Assembly (NCBI RefSeq): GCF_030272615.1
Contig: NC_081412.1
Coordinates: 342,979,870 to 343,043,869 of the forward strand
Length of the DNA: 64,000 nucleotides
From: Cryptomeria japonica
Taxonomy: Eukaryota; Streptophyta; Pinopsida; Cupressales; Cupressaceae
Direction: 5' to 3'
Positions within the stretch are counted from its first letter, which is position 1. Each line of letters opens with the position of its first letter. The translations under genes and the position numbers were made by a program. The notes beneath the pieces were generated by a model that was given only the letters and a program-made list of their open reading frames with translations, ran no database searches and was not told where the DNA came from. This document shows, piece after piece, positions 34,311 to 47,092 of this stretch.

Positions 34311-37300
34311 TCAAGTCTCTGTCGGAGGGGCAGAAACCCCCAATCTATCTCTCAGGTACTCAAATGATTCCTTGGATAAGGGTTTAGTGAAAATATCTGC
34401 AATCTGTTCTTTAGTGTTCACATAAACTAGTTTAACTTCATTTTGTTTCACCTTCTCCTTCAAAAAGTTATACTTGATAGATATGTGCTTTGTCTTAGAG
34501 TGAAATACCAAATTATTTGATATATAAATAGCAGTAGAGTTATCATAGTGAATAACTGATGGACTTGAAAAGAACTGAGAGGGGGGGTGAATCAGTGACA
34601 CCAAAACACACACTAATTTAAACACTAACCGGTAGATGAACTTAACCAAGCAGTTAAAAAAATACATGCTATCCAAAATGAAATAACAACATCCACATAA
34701 AGTAGAACATCCACCATAACACAAGTGTTTGTATGTGGAAAACCCAAATAGGTAAAAACCACGATGAGATGGAACTCACAAGTTAACTATCTGCAATAAT
34801 AGAAAACTGACCGGTTAAGGTCTTACAAAGAGCTATGCTAGGAGCAAATCTTGTTAGAGATCCCAAGCTTGATTAGAAGCTTATACCCTGTTAAGAGTAA
34901 CCTTGTTGGAGGATTTTAGAATCCAAACTAATGGATGACCTTGTTAGAGGATTTGTACAATGAAGCTTGTTAGAGATTACCCAGTTAGGGGATTTAGTTC
35001 TGTATGATTATAAAACAACAAGAAAGATTTGATCTGTTCTGAGTAGCACAAACTTTCTTGATAAGATCATTCTAAGTACATTCAACACTGCTCTCCATCT
35101 AAACACTTATCGCTCTTCAACAAAAGTATTCGCATAGATCACCTCTACTATATTTGTTCTCTCTTTTTCATCTCGCATGAAATGCTTCACTAAGATGTCT
35201 TTAAATAGGCATTCAGACCTTATGTCGGCCATAGGAACACAATTTCCTAGGTGCAATGTATCTAGACATTTAAACATAACTCATCACAAAAATGACCGCC
35301 AAACAAATGGTGTTGGTAACGCATCACAAAATCAGATACCAGTTAGAGTAGTCAATACCAGTTGGAATAAAACTGGTGAATTGTTGTCCAGGAATCGTCC
35401 ACTTTATCTTCACTTTCAACTTCATCTTCACTCTGATGTTGACTTAGTGTTACCACAGGTTATCTCTTAGGCACATACCGATTGACACAAATTACCGGTT
35501 AGAGATAGACCTTGAACATTTCGGTTAGTAGTAAAAACTCATTGAAGTTATACCGGTAGTCAATGTAATCATATATGTGTGTGAGATTGTTTCATCAATG
35601 ATAATTAGTGATGAATACATTACAATTATCATCAAGCCAACAATAACTACCGGTGCATCACAATCCACCTTTATATCCTTCAACATTTGCTTCATCCATA
35701 AAACTTGTGTACAATTAGTAGCAACAACAACATACTCAGCTTCAATAGTACATAAAGAAGTACATGATTGTTTCTTGTTGATCCATGAAACCAACTTATT
35801 TATAAGAAAGAAAGCTCCACCGGAAGTACTTTTCCATTCATGAACATCTCCAGCCCAATCAGCATCTATATATGCACATAAAGTAAAGTTATCATCCTTA
35901 GGATACCATAAACCATATTATGATGTACCTTGCAAGTATCTAAAAATCCTTTTCACTGCCATCTCATGATTTTCTCTAGGATCACTCTGAAATCTTGAAA
36001 CAATACAAACAACATTCATAATGGCAGGCCTAGTCTGAGTCAAATAAAGTAGACCTCCAATCATAGATTTGTATCTTGTAGGATTTATCAGTGCAGAAAC
36101 ATATTTCCTTGTCCATTTCTCACTTGTAACCATAAGTGTACTTACCAGTTTAGAATTTCCTATACCAAATTTCTTCAACAATTCCTTAGCATACTTAGTT
36201 TGATAGATAAAAATACCTTTGTCAGTCTAAGTAATCTGCAAACCTAAGAAAAATTTCATCTCACCAATCATAGACATCTCAAATTCTTTCTCCATGTTCT
36301 TAGAAAATTCTATGCATAATTTATCTTCACCTCCAAAAATAATGTCATCAACAAATACTTCAACAATCAGTATGTCATCATCAGTGATTTTATAATATAA
36401 ATTACTGACAGCACTGCCCTTAGTAAAACCAAGCTTCAAAATATATTTATCCAACCTTGCATACCAAGCTCTAGGTGCTTGTTTCAATCCATTTAAAGCT
36501 TTCCTTAACCTGCAAACCATATCAGTATAATCTAATAGTGAAAAACCATCAGGTTGCTCTATATAAACTTCCTCATCAAGATCCTCATTCTAGAATGCAC
36601 ATTTAACATCCATCTGATAAACCTTGTAGTTTTTATATGCAGCATAGGCAAGAAATAATCTTATAGCTTCAATCCTAGCTACCGGTGCAAAAGTTTCTCC
36701 ATAATCAATTCCTTCCTTCTGAGAATATCCTTTACAAACCAATCTAGCCTTATTCATTATAACTTTACCATCCTCATTCAATTTATTCCTAAAAACTCAT
36801 TTAGTTCCAATAACATTTTCATTTTTGGGTCGGGGAACCAAAGTACATGTGTTATTTTTCTCAATTTGATCTAATTCTTCTTCCATAGATTTTAACCAAA
36901 ATTAATCTTTACATGCTTCAATTACTGATACTGGTTCAACTTGTGAAATTAAACATACCTCATTAGTTGCCAGTCTTCTTCTTGTCATCACTCCATTTCT
37001 CTTATCCCCAATGATTTTATCTTTAGAATGATACAATCTCACATACCTAGGAGTCTTCTAACTCTATGTTCCTCTTCCATGTTCTTCAATTACTATAGAA
37101 TTCTCTGATGTTGCCGGAGTAATTGGTTCAACTCTTTGTTCCAGTAAAGGTGCTACCAGTTCAGATATAATCATTTCTACTGCCAGTTCCTTCTCATAAA
37201 TTCTAATTTGACTTTTGCTCAGCTCATCTACTTTAACATTATCACTCTCCACTATTCTCTGCAATCTCTTGTTATAACATCTATATGCTTTGCTTTCATT

Positions 37301-38403
37301 AGAATAACTAAGAAATATGCCTTCATCACTTCTAGGATCAAATTTCCCAATAGTATCATCTCTCCTGATATAACATTTACTACCAAAGATTCTGAAATAC
37401 TTGATTGTAGGTGTATTGCCAAACCATAGTTCATAAGGTGTCTTACTGGTTTCTCCTTTGATATGTACTTTGTTGAATGTGTAAATAGTTGTACTAACTG
37501 CTTCCCTCCAATAGATATAAGGTAGATTAGCTTCCATCATCATTGTTCTAGCAGCATCCAAGATAGTTCTATTTGTCCTTTCCACAACTCCATTCTGCTG
37601 AGGTGTTTGGGGAGCAGAAAATTATCTTTTAATACCATGCTTGTCACAAAAGATATTAAACTCACCGGATGTGAATTCTCCACCACGATCTAATCTCAAA
37701 CATTTAATCTTCAATCCTATCTCAGTTTCTACTTTAGCCTTAAAGATTTTAAACGTTTCAAATGCTTCAGATTTTTCTCTCAAAAAAGTAACCCACATCA
37801 TTCTAGAATAATCATCAATGATTAGCATGAAATATCTATCACCATGAAAGCTTTTAACTCTATAAAGGCCACACAAATCAGTATGAATAAGATCAAGAAC
37901 ATCATTTGATTTATCTTGTATACTCCTAAAAGAGGTTCTGATCAGTTTACCCATTTGACATTCTTTACATACTAGATTATAGGGCTTCATAGTCTTAGGT
38001 ATATCTCTAACAACCTTAGTTGAACTGATATTTACAATGCAATCAAGATTAACATGACATAGCATTTTATGGCATAACCAACTCTCATCAATCGGTGTAA
38101 TCAAACATGTCTTCTCACTGGAGTTCAAATGAAATATGTTACCTTTGTCTGCATACCGGTTGCAATCTCCAAACCAGATCTGTTAATGATTTTGCATTTT
38201 CCATCCTTGACCTATAATTGAAATCCCTTATCTACCAATTGTCCTACACTCAAAATATTATGCTACAAACCTTCAACATAATAAATATTGTCATTATTGT
38301 TCTTACCATGCAATGATATAGTTCCTTTTCCTTTAATCATACATGCCTTGTGATCTCCAAATCTAACTAGTCCACCATAAATTTCTTGTAAAGATAGAAA
38401 CTT
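34311..38403 (-). pseudogene. copia A pol remnant: integrase, RT, RNase H
   Basis: In order along the minus strand: GAG-pre-integrase and zinc finger (CHKMLCHVNLDCIVN, CKECQMGK) at 38,128-37,960; integrase core (LIHTDLCGLYRVKSFHGDRY, DDYSRMMWV, LRLDRGGEFTSGEF) to 37,622; MERTNRTILDAARTMM and TPYELWFG at 37,585-37,064; RT ([51 protein letters not shown]); RNase H (VSWINKKQSC, EAEYVVVATN). RNase H is cut at 35,643 by solo LTR D and resumes at 34,551 (YDNSTAIYI, HISIKYNFLKE, QIADIFTKPL). Several stops and frameshifts split it. Confidence 0.93.
34557..35642 (-). mobile_element. solo copia LTR, family D (TSD ATAAC)
   Basis: 1,086 bp, on the minus strand TGTTGGCTTGATG to AAGTCCATCA. Perfect ATAAC duplications flank it (34,552-34,556 and 35,643-35,647). 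Removing it with one ATAAC rejoins the copia A RNase H in frame across the YDN motif, which confirms the boundaries. It contains GTTAGAGG/TTGTTAGAGATT phrases, the GTTTTTACC..GGGTTTTCC module and a CACCCCCCCTCTCAG tract. It is the innermost, hence youngest, layer of the nest. Confidence 0.95.
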
Positions 38404-39623
38404 TCATTTATCTCCAGTCATATGATGTGAACAACCACTACCAATTACCCATTCATCCTTATCCTCAATTTTAGCAGCAAGTGCCTTCTCCTCAGGTACA
38501 TTCTCTTCCAGTACCGGATCTTCCTTGATAGCCAAGAATACCCATTCTTTCCCATTGCCAGATCCACTAGCAGAGTCTTCTACTAGTTCATCATCTGAAT
38601 CAATAATGCCTTCCTCATCCACTATGTAGTATGATTTGTCTCTATTTTTCTTGAATCTATAATTGTTCTGATATCTAGGGATAGGTTTAAATGTTCTCTT
38701 AACTCTTTCTTCAAATATTGAATTCCTTTTAGGAAATATAGATGCAAAATGACCAATCTTATTACATACAAAAAATTTAAAAGGTGCTTTTCCTTCATAC
38801 TTACTTCCTACCGGTCCTTTCGATACTCTTCTAGTAAATAGTGCTTCAAGTTTCTCAAACTCATCATCTTCTCTCTTCATATTTGATAATTTTTTGCATA
38901 TAAAGCTCTCCAATATTGCTTACCGGTTGTAGATGTAGATGCATGAAAAGAAGGTTCAGTCTTCAAAGCTCTAGAAGGTCCAAATTCCTCAAGCTCAAAA
39001 GCAGATAGTTTCCCATATAAAGTACCTATATTGATAGATGTATTAGCCATTGTTCTCAATTCATTAATAGAAGTAGCCTTCATTTTGTAATCCATTGGTA
39101 GGGCTCTGGGGACTTTAGAAATAATTTCATCTTCACTCAGAGTTCCACCACAACATTGAATTCCCATAATAATCTCATTTACCCTTTCCATGAATATAGT
39201 AATCCTTTCATCTTCTTCCATCTTCAAGTTTTCATATCTCACCTGATAACCATCAAGTTTAACAATCTTCACTGTAGGGTCACCTTCATTAAGAGTCTGC
39301 AACTTATCCCATATAGCCTTTGCAGATGATTTGTCTGTTAATCCCATTTTTTGCTGATCAAAAAGTGCACACAAGAGGGCTTCTCTTACTCTACAATAAT
39401 TCTCAAGCTCCTTGTCCAGGTTTTCTGGAGGAGGATTGCCAGATCCCAGATTGTAGGGTATGACACCATTTTGTGTGATCTCCCAAATCTCCTTTCCAAC
39501 AAATCTCAGATGAGTCTCCATCTGAATCTTCCATATTGTATAATTTGTTCCTTCAACCCTTAATATATCCCTTAAAAAGATAGCTCCAAAAGAACTGGAT
39601 GAACTTGAACTATTAGTCGTCAT
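38404..39623 (-). pseudogene. copia A gag and protease
   Basis: Gag starts at ATG 39,623 (MTTNSSSSSSSFGAIFLRD). UBN2-type features follow: TNYTIWKIQMETHL, AKAIWDKLQTL, MERVNEIIMGI, LPMDYKMKATSINELRTM, KLSAFELEEF. A frameshift near 38,890 moves it to the next frame, with a zinc knuckle reading FFVCNKIGHFASIF. The first and last Cys of CX2CX4HX4C are both Phe. The protease active site reads VIGSGCSHHMTGD, where copia proteases have DSG, so the catalytic Asp is Gly. Copia B shows the same Asp-to-Gly and last-Cys-to-Phe changes. Confidence 0.9.
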
Positions 39624-39667
39624 AGGATCTTCCTCAAGCAGTTAAGCTTTCTATAGAGAGGACCAAA

Positions 39668-39679
39668 GATCTGATACCA
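39668..39679 (-). promoter_or_regulatory. primer-binding site of copia A (tRNA-iMet type)
   Basis: TGGTATCAGATC on the minus strand, two bases inside the 5' LTR. Plant copia elements usually show TGGTATCAGAGC, complementary to initiator tRNA-Met, so one base differs. Confidence 0.88.
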
Positions 39680-39681
39680 AT

Positions 39682-40886
39682 TGTTAGATAGTTCAGATAA
39701 CTGGAAGAAAACTGAGAGGGGGGGTGTGAATCAGTTGTCATAGATTACCGAAAGCATTAGAAATTTAAAACAATAATACTGGAATAGCAGTTAATCCAAT
39801 TAAGAATAAACAATAATCACAGAATAAAAGCCATCCACACAACACCAATATTTGTATGTGGAAAACCTGGTAAAGGGAAAATCCATGGTGGGAAGCCTAC
39901 CCACAGTCAGATAATACTTTTACAGTAAGTATGTGAATTTACAATGAAGGGGCCTGCACTTGCAGGAAGGCCAACAACCTAGAGCACACTACTCATCACA
40001 AAAGGAGTCTCACTGACTACATACAAATCCAAACTACAATCCAGAGAAGTGTTGAACTGCAAAAGATAGCATCTCCTATTCCTGAGTACAGTTCTGGTTA
40101 AGTTCAATATCAGAGGATTAAATCCTCTTGGAAACCCAATTCATAGATCTCCAATGATCAACCAAATCCTCTACCTGAATGATATTACATTATTCGCATA
40201 TTACATTCCTTGACCATGACCTCTTATAATAACCATAATGATCTACAATGAGATCTTACTTCTTATTTATACAAACCCTCAACCATAAACAATCAGGTCA
40301 TCCACCAGACAATAAACCAATTACATAATTACGAACCATGTCAGAGTTAGACAAAAACAAATAATATCCAACACATAAGATATCCCTAAAATACAATAAT
40401 AGGTCCTATCCACACGTTACATAAATATTAGTCCATAACCTAGATCAACCAGGACCAAGTATAGGTCCACACGCTTCAGTAATGATCTCCAAATGACAAG
40501 TCTCTAACATGATCACCAACAACATCCTGAAACTCCATCAGAAGCTGCACCAGCACCAATTATGCAATGCATCAAAGATCTCTACCAAAAGCTTTGTCAG
40601 TGAAACCCTCACCGGAACTAGAAACCAATCTCCATAGCAAGAAGGATAACATCCAATCACCAAACCAAAACCAACTGATCAAATATGAGTATAAGCATTA
40701 TGAACAAGCCAATTCCATCACCATATTATACCGGAGTCAACCAGATCATGTCAGATCCAGGATAACCAAAAACTACTTAACCTACCAAGACCAGAAGGAT
40801 GCCGGTAAAGCATCCAAATAGCTAGTGTTGACATAAATGATAAAACATGAATGCAACACATAATCAATTCCACCAAATAGCCAACA
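39682..40886 (-). repeat. 5' LTR of copia A
   Basis: 1,205 bp, TGTTGGCTATTTGGTGG at 40,886 to AACTATCTAACA at 39,682 on the minus strand. Matches the 3' LTR with scattered substitutions and small indels. It includes the CCATGGATTTTCCC..CAGGTTTTCCACATAC module near 39,855-39,890 and a CACACCCCCCCTCTCAG tract near 39,715-39,730. Confidence 0.94.
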
Positions 40887-42592
40887 TTGGGACCAACTAG
40901 TTTTCCCAAGTTCAATTTCCAAGAGTTACAAATTGGCCCAGGCTTTTCACGCCTATGGTAGTGGAACATAAATAACTCATAGCCTTTGATGGTTGTGTAC
41001 AAATCTCCTACATTGCCATAGTTGTCTTCCAACTTCCAATCTGTAGACCTCTTAGGTTTAGGGGTGGAACCAGGTAATTGTTCTAACAAATCCTGATTAA
41101 TTTTTCTCTCTTCTACCTAGGTCTCTACACTTGCTTCCTCATTTTTTTGTTTTTTCCCTTTTCTCTTGCTTATTTCTCTCATTTGCCTCTTCCTAGAACT
41201 ACTATAACTCTCCATTTCATAGGCAATTCAGTCAATCTCTTGAGGAAATCACAGGGGAATTTCTCAGGATACTTACTTGTTGATCTTACTATCCTTTTTT
41301 TCCCCTCCAATGTCATCTCTATGTGTCTGTAATTCTAATGCAAAAATCTCTTGTATTGTGTTTCTTAGACTGTCATTCATGCAACAATAAATGTTCCAGT
41401 CTATAAATCAATGGGGCAGTCTTTTCAAAATTTGAATTGCTTTGATGACGCGTGACATCAGCTTAACTCTTTCTGTTGATGTTTCTAAATTTGGTACCTT
41501 TCTGACAATTTAGTTGTTGCAGATAAATATGGCACTTTGTATAATTGTCTTTCTTTCACATCATTTCGGCATTGGGTTATACCGATAAGTAACCACCAGT
41601 TTGATTTTGATTTTTAGGTTACCTATGCCGAACACATCCTGGATGATGCCTATCCATGTTACTTTCATTATCGACATATCTAAAAACTATCTTCCCGACT
41701 TCACAAGTCATCCCAATGAAAGCTTCTACCTTTGAATTCATTGTGAGTTGTCCCGATAGAGGTGTTCCAACCAAAAGCATGCCATCAGAGTAACTGTTTA
41801 GATGGCCATCCATATAATTATTTTTAGGATAAGTCATTCTATCGGATTATAGGTGATTCATTATCCCGATCTCATGGGTTATACCGATAGGGATTCCTTC
41901 TCCATTTTCCTTTTATCGCCATAGGTTTCCTTGATATTGATTTCTTAGTCATAAGTTCATTATTGCGTTAGTTCTCTCGATATTATTCTATCTATTTATC
42001 ATCAGGAGAGTTTTCATGATTTGAACCTTGTTGATGTGCTATTTTGACTTCATAAGTTATTTCAATGGGCTTGCATAATATATTCTTTTATATTTTCTTT
42101 TGTCGGATAACTTACTCTATCGGCACTATAAAATACTGCTACTCCGCCTTTGGTGGTTACCCCAATAGACATCCATATTCCCTATTCGCTATAGTTACAC
42201 CAAAGTAATGATATCGGGATAGTTTTTTCCATAGGGAACATAAATAATTGTTGTTCCGCCTTTATTAGTCATTTTGATGGGTAGTCAAGACCTCATGTTT
42301 GGTAATACTATCCTGATATTGGTGTCTAACATTTATTTATCAGATCAGAATAGCTATTCTGATATATACATGAAATATTAATTGGTGAAGGTTATTTTAT
42401 TGATCTTTCTTGGGTCTACTAGGGATTACTCACATTGGATTTAGGGCATAATGGGGGTAGTATGCAGGATTTATACTAGGTAAAAGAAAACTTCTATACC
42501 TTCAACCTTTGATCATCTTAAATACAAAAGCTTGGTGATGATTGACATGCTAGGGTTACTAAGTATTTTTATGAAATTTTGGTGTTTCAACA

Positions 42593-42739
42593 GTGACTCT
42601 GTCTAAGGATGAGGTATTCAATAGAATACTTGCAAGAATCTAGGTCAATCTCTGGGAAAATTAGACCAAGTAATATGTTACATATATTCTTTTGATGGTG
42701 GGGATGGGATACGTACAAATGAAATGGTGAAATGAATCC
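42593..42739. other. gypsy K sequence between integrase and 3' LTR
   Basis: 147 bp with no clear purine-rich primer tract. On the minus strand the last bases before the LTR are AGACAGAGTCAC, only partly purine. Confidence 0.45.
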
Positions 42740-44058
42740 TAATCTATTATGCATGGATAAGAACTCATTTTCCTAAGAAAAGAAGTGCTTCAATAATTGT
42801 CCATGCATTGGCGATTCTTGTCGCTCTCCTAATGTGTTTTGTAATAAATATGGATCTCCACCTCCTTTTCTCGTGACAATATATGGTCCAACTCACAGTG
42901 CTTCAAATTTTCCATGTTTTCCTTTGTCCTGATGTCTAGTATTCCACATAAGAACCCATTCTCCTTCATGGAACTTTATATCATGAAGAAGTTTCATCTT
43001 TGCTTGGGCTTTAAGATTTTGCTTTTGTACTTCTCACCTCAATTCATATAATTCTTCCAACTGTATAAACATCTCCTCCATTCGATCCAAAAAGGTCTTC
43101 CTCATTCACAAACTTGTAGATCGGTAATAAATTTTCCAATGGAAGTATAGCACATTTCCCATATACCAACTCAAATGGGGATTTTCCTATGGAGTTTTTA
43201 GTGGTAATTCTATCTACCCAGAGAGATAAGTTCAATTTGGAATCCCAAGCCCTTTTGTTGTTATCAAGCATCCTTCTTATGATTTTCAAAAAATTCTTAT
43301 TTCTTGATTCGGCTTGACCATTTCCTTGGGGATGGTATGGTGAAGCATAAGATACTGTAATGCCATTTTCCTCACAGAACTTATAGAATTAAACAGATCT
43401 AAAACACATACCCCAAACCTAGTCAATATATTTTCTATCAAAAATTTGATTACCACTTTGTTGGTTGCTTGTTTAGTAGGAATATCTTTTACCCATTTAG
43501 TAAAGTAATCAGTGGCAACTAGGATCCATCTATGACCTCCACTTGACTTGTCAGTAATCTCTCCTATGAAATAAATCCCCCATTGCTGAAAAGGCTCTTT
43601 AACATGCATAAGTCTTAATGGTAAGGTTCCTTGATATTTCAATTTCATTGAAATGTTTTGACATGCTTCACATTTCCCTACGTATGTAAAACACTAGGCC
43701 AATAATATCCAACCTTCAAAATCTTGTAGGTGGTAGTTTTAGCTGAAAAATATCCCCCACATAATCCAGTGTGCATATCTTTCAATACCACTTGTGATTG
43801 ATGTTGGTCTAAGAAAAATAACAACACACCATCTATGTTTCTCCAATACAAATCCCCTCTTATTAAGACATACTTAGCAACTTGTAACTTGAGCGATCTT
43901 TTCTGACTTTCATCTAAACCATCAAGGCATTGCATGTGTTTCAAATAATAAACTATATTTGAGTACCAAGGAACTGTCTCTATACTTATAACAACATCTT
44001 CTAGGTTAACATTATTAATTTGGGTCACCTCAATGTTGGACTCAGCCATCAATTTAGC
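42740..44058 (-). pseudogene. gypsy K integrase
   Basis: Zinc-finger region at 44,052-43,660: LKDMHTGLCGGYFSAKTTTY and GYYWPSVLHT, then KCEACQN in another frame. Core domain: QWGIYFIGEITDKSSGGHRW, where the first catalytic Asp of the usual WGxDF reads Tyr, then LVATDYFTKWV (43,600-43,490). Then NSIGKSPFELVYGK (43,200-43,140) and a C-terminal GPY/F module (ALWVGPYIVTRKGGGDPYLL, then GQLLKHFF) ending near 42,770. Several frameshifts. It would have inserted the DNA copy into the genome. Confidence 0.87.
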
Positions 44059-44079
44059 TAACCCTTGTCCTCTTACTAG

Positions 44080-47000
44080 TTATGTTATTTGTATGTTTAT
44101 ATTGAATTCTTGTACTTGATTTATCCATCTACATCTCCTGCTAGTCACCTCTGATTGTTTGAATATGTCCTTAACTGCTGCATTAGGGACATATGCCACC
44201 ACTTTCGCCCCTACTAGATATGATTTGAAAGTTTTTACTACTTTAACTAATGCATAGGCTTTTTTTTCATTGATATCATACTTCAATTCAACTTCCTGCA
44301 AGGCTTTGCTAAAGAATGCAATAAGTGTTAGTTAGATGAGAGGGGGGGTGAATCAGATAAACTCACAATCCATAATATTCATCAAATTCAACCTTGGTAG
44401 AACTTACTTGATATACAACTATGACTGTAAATCATTCAAACTCATAAACTGATAAACTTGAAACAACAAAACATATTTAACACTAGATTTAACATGGAAA
44501 CCCAAATAGGGAAAAACCACTTTGGGATTTTAGACCCACAAATAAAATATACTCTTCTAGAGTATGCTCAGTTAAAAGCCAATCCTGTTAAAGATTACAT
44601 AAACACATTGCTAGATGTGACCCGGACAAGGGATTTCCCTCAGATTTATCAGAATCTTGCACTTTGTTAGAAGTGACCTTGTCAAAGGATTTCAAACACT
44701 CATTCAGAATGTTACCTTGCTAGAGGATTTACAAATAAGACTGTTAGGTCCACTCGATTAAGAGATTTCCCGTCACTTACAAAAATGAATAATAGTAATA
44801 AAATATATCTGCAACTTCACATCTGAAATGTTAAAGCAGACTCTATGTGCTCAAAATAATCTTGTCAAAAGACTTATCTTCCTCCTTGCGAGGCTTCTCA
44901 ATCTATTCTTCAATCAGATCTTCAATCTTCTGTACTCGGTAATCACCTCTGCAGTATCACTCCTCTTCTATTTGCCCACATCCTTTGTTCACCAACTTTT
45001 CTTTATTTATAAGCAATTCCTAACCGCTTAATCTCCTTAATCACATTTCCTATTATTAATCTTAGCCATCAGATCTTCAAACTTGACTAGGTTCATTGAA
45101 TCCTTCGAACTGAAAAACATTTTATCTTGCCTTGAAACTTGTATTCCTTCCTTAGTACTTGTGCTTAGTTATGACCATTCAATCTGTGATGTAGATCCAA
45201 CTCTTGAATTTTCATTGCCGTTGATCCTTAACAAACTTCTTGCACGACATTCCAATCTTCTATAAATCTCCAGCTCATTGGCATCCTTCATTTAATAATG
45301 TATTTATTCATCCAATGCATTCTGTTACTGCTCGGTTGATACTCAGTAAATACTGAACTTTACTTGGTAACTTCTTTCTTCTTTAACCCACACTGATAAC
45401 CTTAGTGTTTACTGACTAGCTCCTTGCTCGGTAAATTAGAACAATATCAAACCTTTACTCATTCTGTTGCATGAAATCTTTTCTCCTTCTTATTCAGTCT
45501 TCAAATACACATATATAGGATATCAAAACAATCAAAATATCATAATCTCATCACTGTCTAACTCGATAAAAGTTGCCCATTGAATAACTTATTATTCCCC
45601 TTCATTTTCACATTCTTTCTGTGTCACTTACCGACATCTTTATACTCATCAAAACATACTCTTTAAGATATGGCAACATCATACTGAATCAGAAAATCAA
45701 TTGCTTGACATCAATGACAAAATAATATTATTAAGATAGTAATCATCCTTTATCAATTATATCATCATCTCCAACAACCTTCTCAATATCATCATACCAA
45801 CAAACTTATTGTAATGCCAACAATAAGTTTCTCATGACCTTCATCATTGTTCTGCAACATAAAAGCAACAATGTTGTGATAAGAGGCAAAAGAGAATATT
45901 TGGAATAGCTTGGAGAAATCAAGAGACTTTTGCACAAGAGATTCCTTAATTTCCTTCTTAATACCCACAAATGCATCCTTAGCTTCACTGATCCAATGCA
46001 ATTTTGCACCCTTCTTCAAAATCTTAGATATAGGTTTCATAATCTCTACAAAATTAGATGTAAATCTCCTCACAAAGTTTATCTGTCCAAAAAATGACTG
46101 TATGGCTTTGACTATTCTAGGAATGGGAATTCTATCTATGGCAACAACTCTCTCTGGGTCAATTTTTACTCTTTCTTTTGAAACTATATGTCCCAATAGT
46201 TTCCCTTCTGTGACACCAAAATATCACTTCTTGGGGTTTAAAGAGATACCATATTCTAGAGCTTTTATGAATATCTTTTCAAGGTGACTACAATGAACTT
46301 CAACTTTCTTTGAGTATGCAATCAATACATCCTGATATACTATAATGATCACATTGATCAATTATTCAAATGCTACATCCATAGCTCTTTGAAAAGTAGC
46401 ACCTACATTTGTCAAACCAAAAGGCATTCTAGTGTACACATATGTCCCCTACAAGGTGGTAAATGCAATTTTAAATTGTTCTAATTCTCTGATGTTTACT
46501 TGGTTATAACTAGAAAAGCCATCCATCATTGACAATAGCTCACATCTTGTTACCTTTTGCAATAGAGCATCCATGTTTGGTAGTGGGTAATTACCCTTTA
46601 AGGAGGATATGTTTAGATTCCTAAAGTCAACACATAGTCTAATGCCACCATTCTTCTTTCGTACTGGCACAAGATTTGAAACCCATGTTGAGTATCTAAT
46701 TGCCTTGATTATCCCCACTTCCTTCATTTTTACTATCTCTTCATGCATTTTAGGCAACAAGGTAGGATTTATGGGTCTTTGTTTCTATCTAAGTGGTTTT
46801 GCATCTGGCTCTAGTGGGATCTTGTGCTGAAATAAGTCTTCCCTATATTCTTTTAAATCATCGTATGACCAGGAAAACACATGCCTATATTTCCTTAGCA
46901 GTGCTATCAATTCCTCCCTTATCTTTGGTGTGAGCCTTTTCCCAATGAGCACAATTTTTGGAGAATTTTCTATTCCAATATTTATCTTCTCAACATCATC

Positions 47001-47080
47001 ATCTTTAACCGGTGCTGCCTTTGTTTCTATCCTATCATCTTTGTCAAAGATTCTCTCCAAGGCAACAAGACCTTTAGGGA
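44080..47080 (-). pseudogene. gypsy K reverse transcriptase and RNase H (split by solo LTR)
   Basis: RT starts in 47,060-46,785 (LIGKRLTPKIREELIALLRK; HVFSWSYDDLKEYREDLFQH) and continues with VGIIKAIRYSTWVSNLVPVR, GGIRLCVDFRNLN, YPLPNMDALLQKV and SMMDGFSSYNQVNI (46,760-46,449). The YxDD site reads YQDV (near 46,330). HIVSKERVKIDPERVVAI and QSFFGQINFVRRF follow (46,196-46,080). RNase H (FSFASYHNIVAFMLQ, GHEKL) is cut at 45,823 by a solo LTR and resumes at 44,325 (AFFSKALQEVELKYDINEKK). Removing the LTR with one ATAAG restores the frame. Other stops remain. Confidence 0.9.
44326..45822 (-). mobile_element. solo copia LTR, family F (TSD ATAAG)
   Basis: 1,497 bp, on the minus strand TGTTGGCATTACAATAAG to CATCTAACTAACA, flanked by perfect ATAAG duplications (44,321-44,325 and 45,823-45,827). 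Same family as the 3' LTR at 2,106-3,585: shared TATTGAGAAGGTTGTTG start block, TTGTCATTGATGTCAA box, ACAAGGTCAC phrases and poly-C tract. Relative to that LTR it has an extra GTTTGTTGGTATG near its start. Confidence 0.95.
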
Positions 47081-47092
47081 TCTTGTTTGTTT

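Larger units (their letters stand above)
32759..40886 (-). mobile_element. Ty1/copia element A, 8.1 kb, full length but broken
   Basis: Minus-strand copia with both LTRs (39,682-40,886 and 32,759-33,953), an initiator-Met-type PBS, gag, protease, integrase, RT and RNase H. It lies in the 3' LTR of gypsy K. The target duplication reads TTGGG (40,887-40,891) and TTAGA (32,754-32,758), two G-to-A changes apart. The uninterrupted target (ACATTGGGAAC near 56,130) survives in the other K LTR and confirms the join. A solo LTR interrupts its RNase H. Confidence 0.95.
30115..41215 (-). pseudogene. LTR-borne ORF of gypsy K, 3' LTR copy (split by copia A)
   Basis: On the gag-pol strand the reading frame starts at ATG 41,215 (MESYSSSRKRQ), runs to 40,887, is cut by copia A, resumes at 32,758 (YVNVDLLKLLAQNYDPKKRA) and ends at TGA 30,115-30,117: about 980 codons. 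Layout: basic N-terminus, a globular part (KGYELFMFHYHRR; YGKPHFFISREAILEVFDL; LGDYEHIPYMRDDLIRNMDE), a Ser/Asp/Glu linker (VSSSDDEESSEGDE) and a Glu/Lys-rich probable coiled coil. Stops near 32,578, 32,287, 32,088 and 31,905 read as sense codons, or are not aligned stops, in the other LTR copy. I do not recognise the family; a plant transposon-associated protein is possible. Confidence 0.72.
29091..42592 (-). repeat. 3' LTR of gypsy K (interrupted by copia A)
   Basis: Aligns along its length with 50,878-57,803. For example, TGTTGGTTCTCAAATCAA at 29,091 matches 50,878, and ATTTTGG(T/G)GTTTCAACA at 42,592 matches 57,803. Copia A (32,759-40,886) breaks it, and the intact target sequence can be read at about 56,130-56,140 in the other LTR. 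Ungapped length is 5,369 bp, exceptionally long for a plant LTR. It holds an ORF described separately. A stretch of about 45 bp near 30,729-30,780 is absent from the 5' LTR. Confidence 0.93.
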
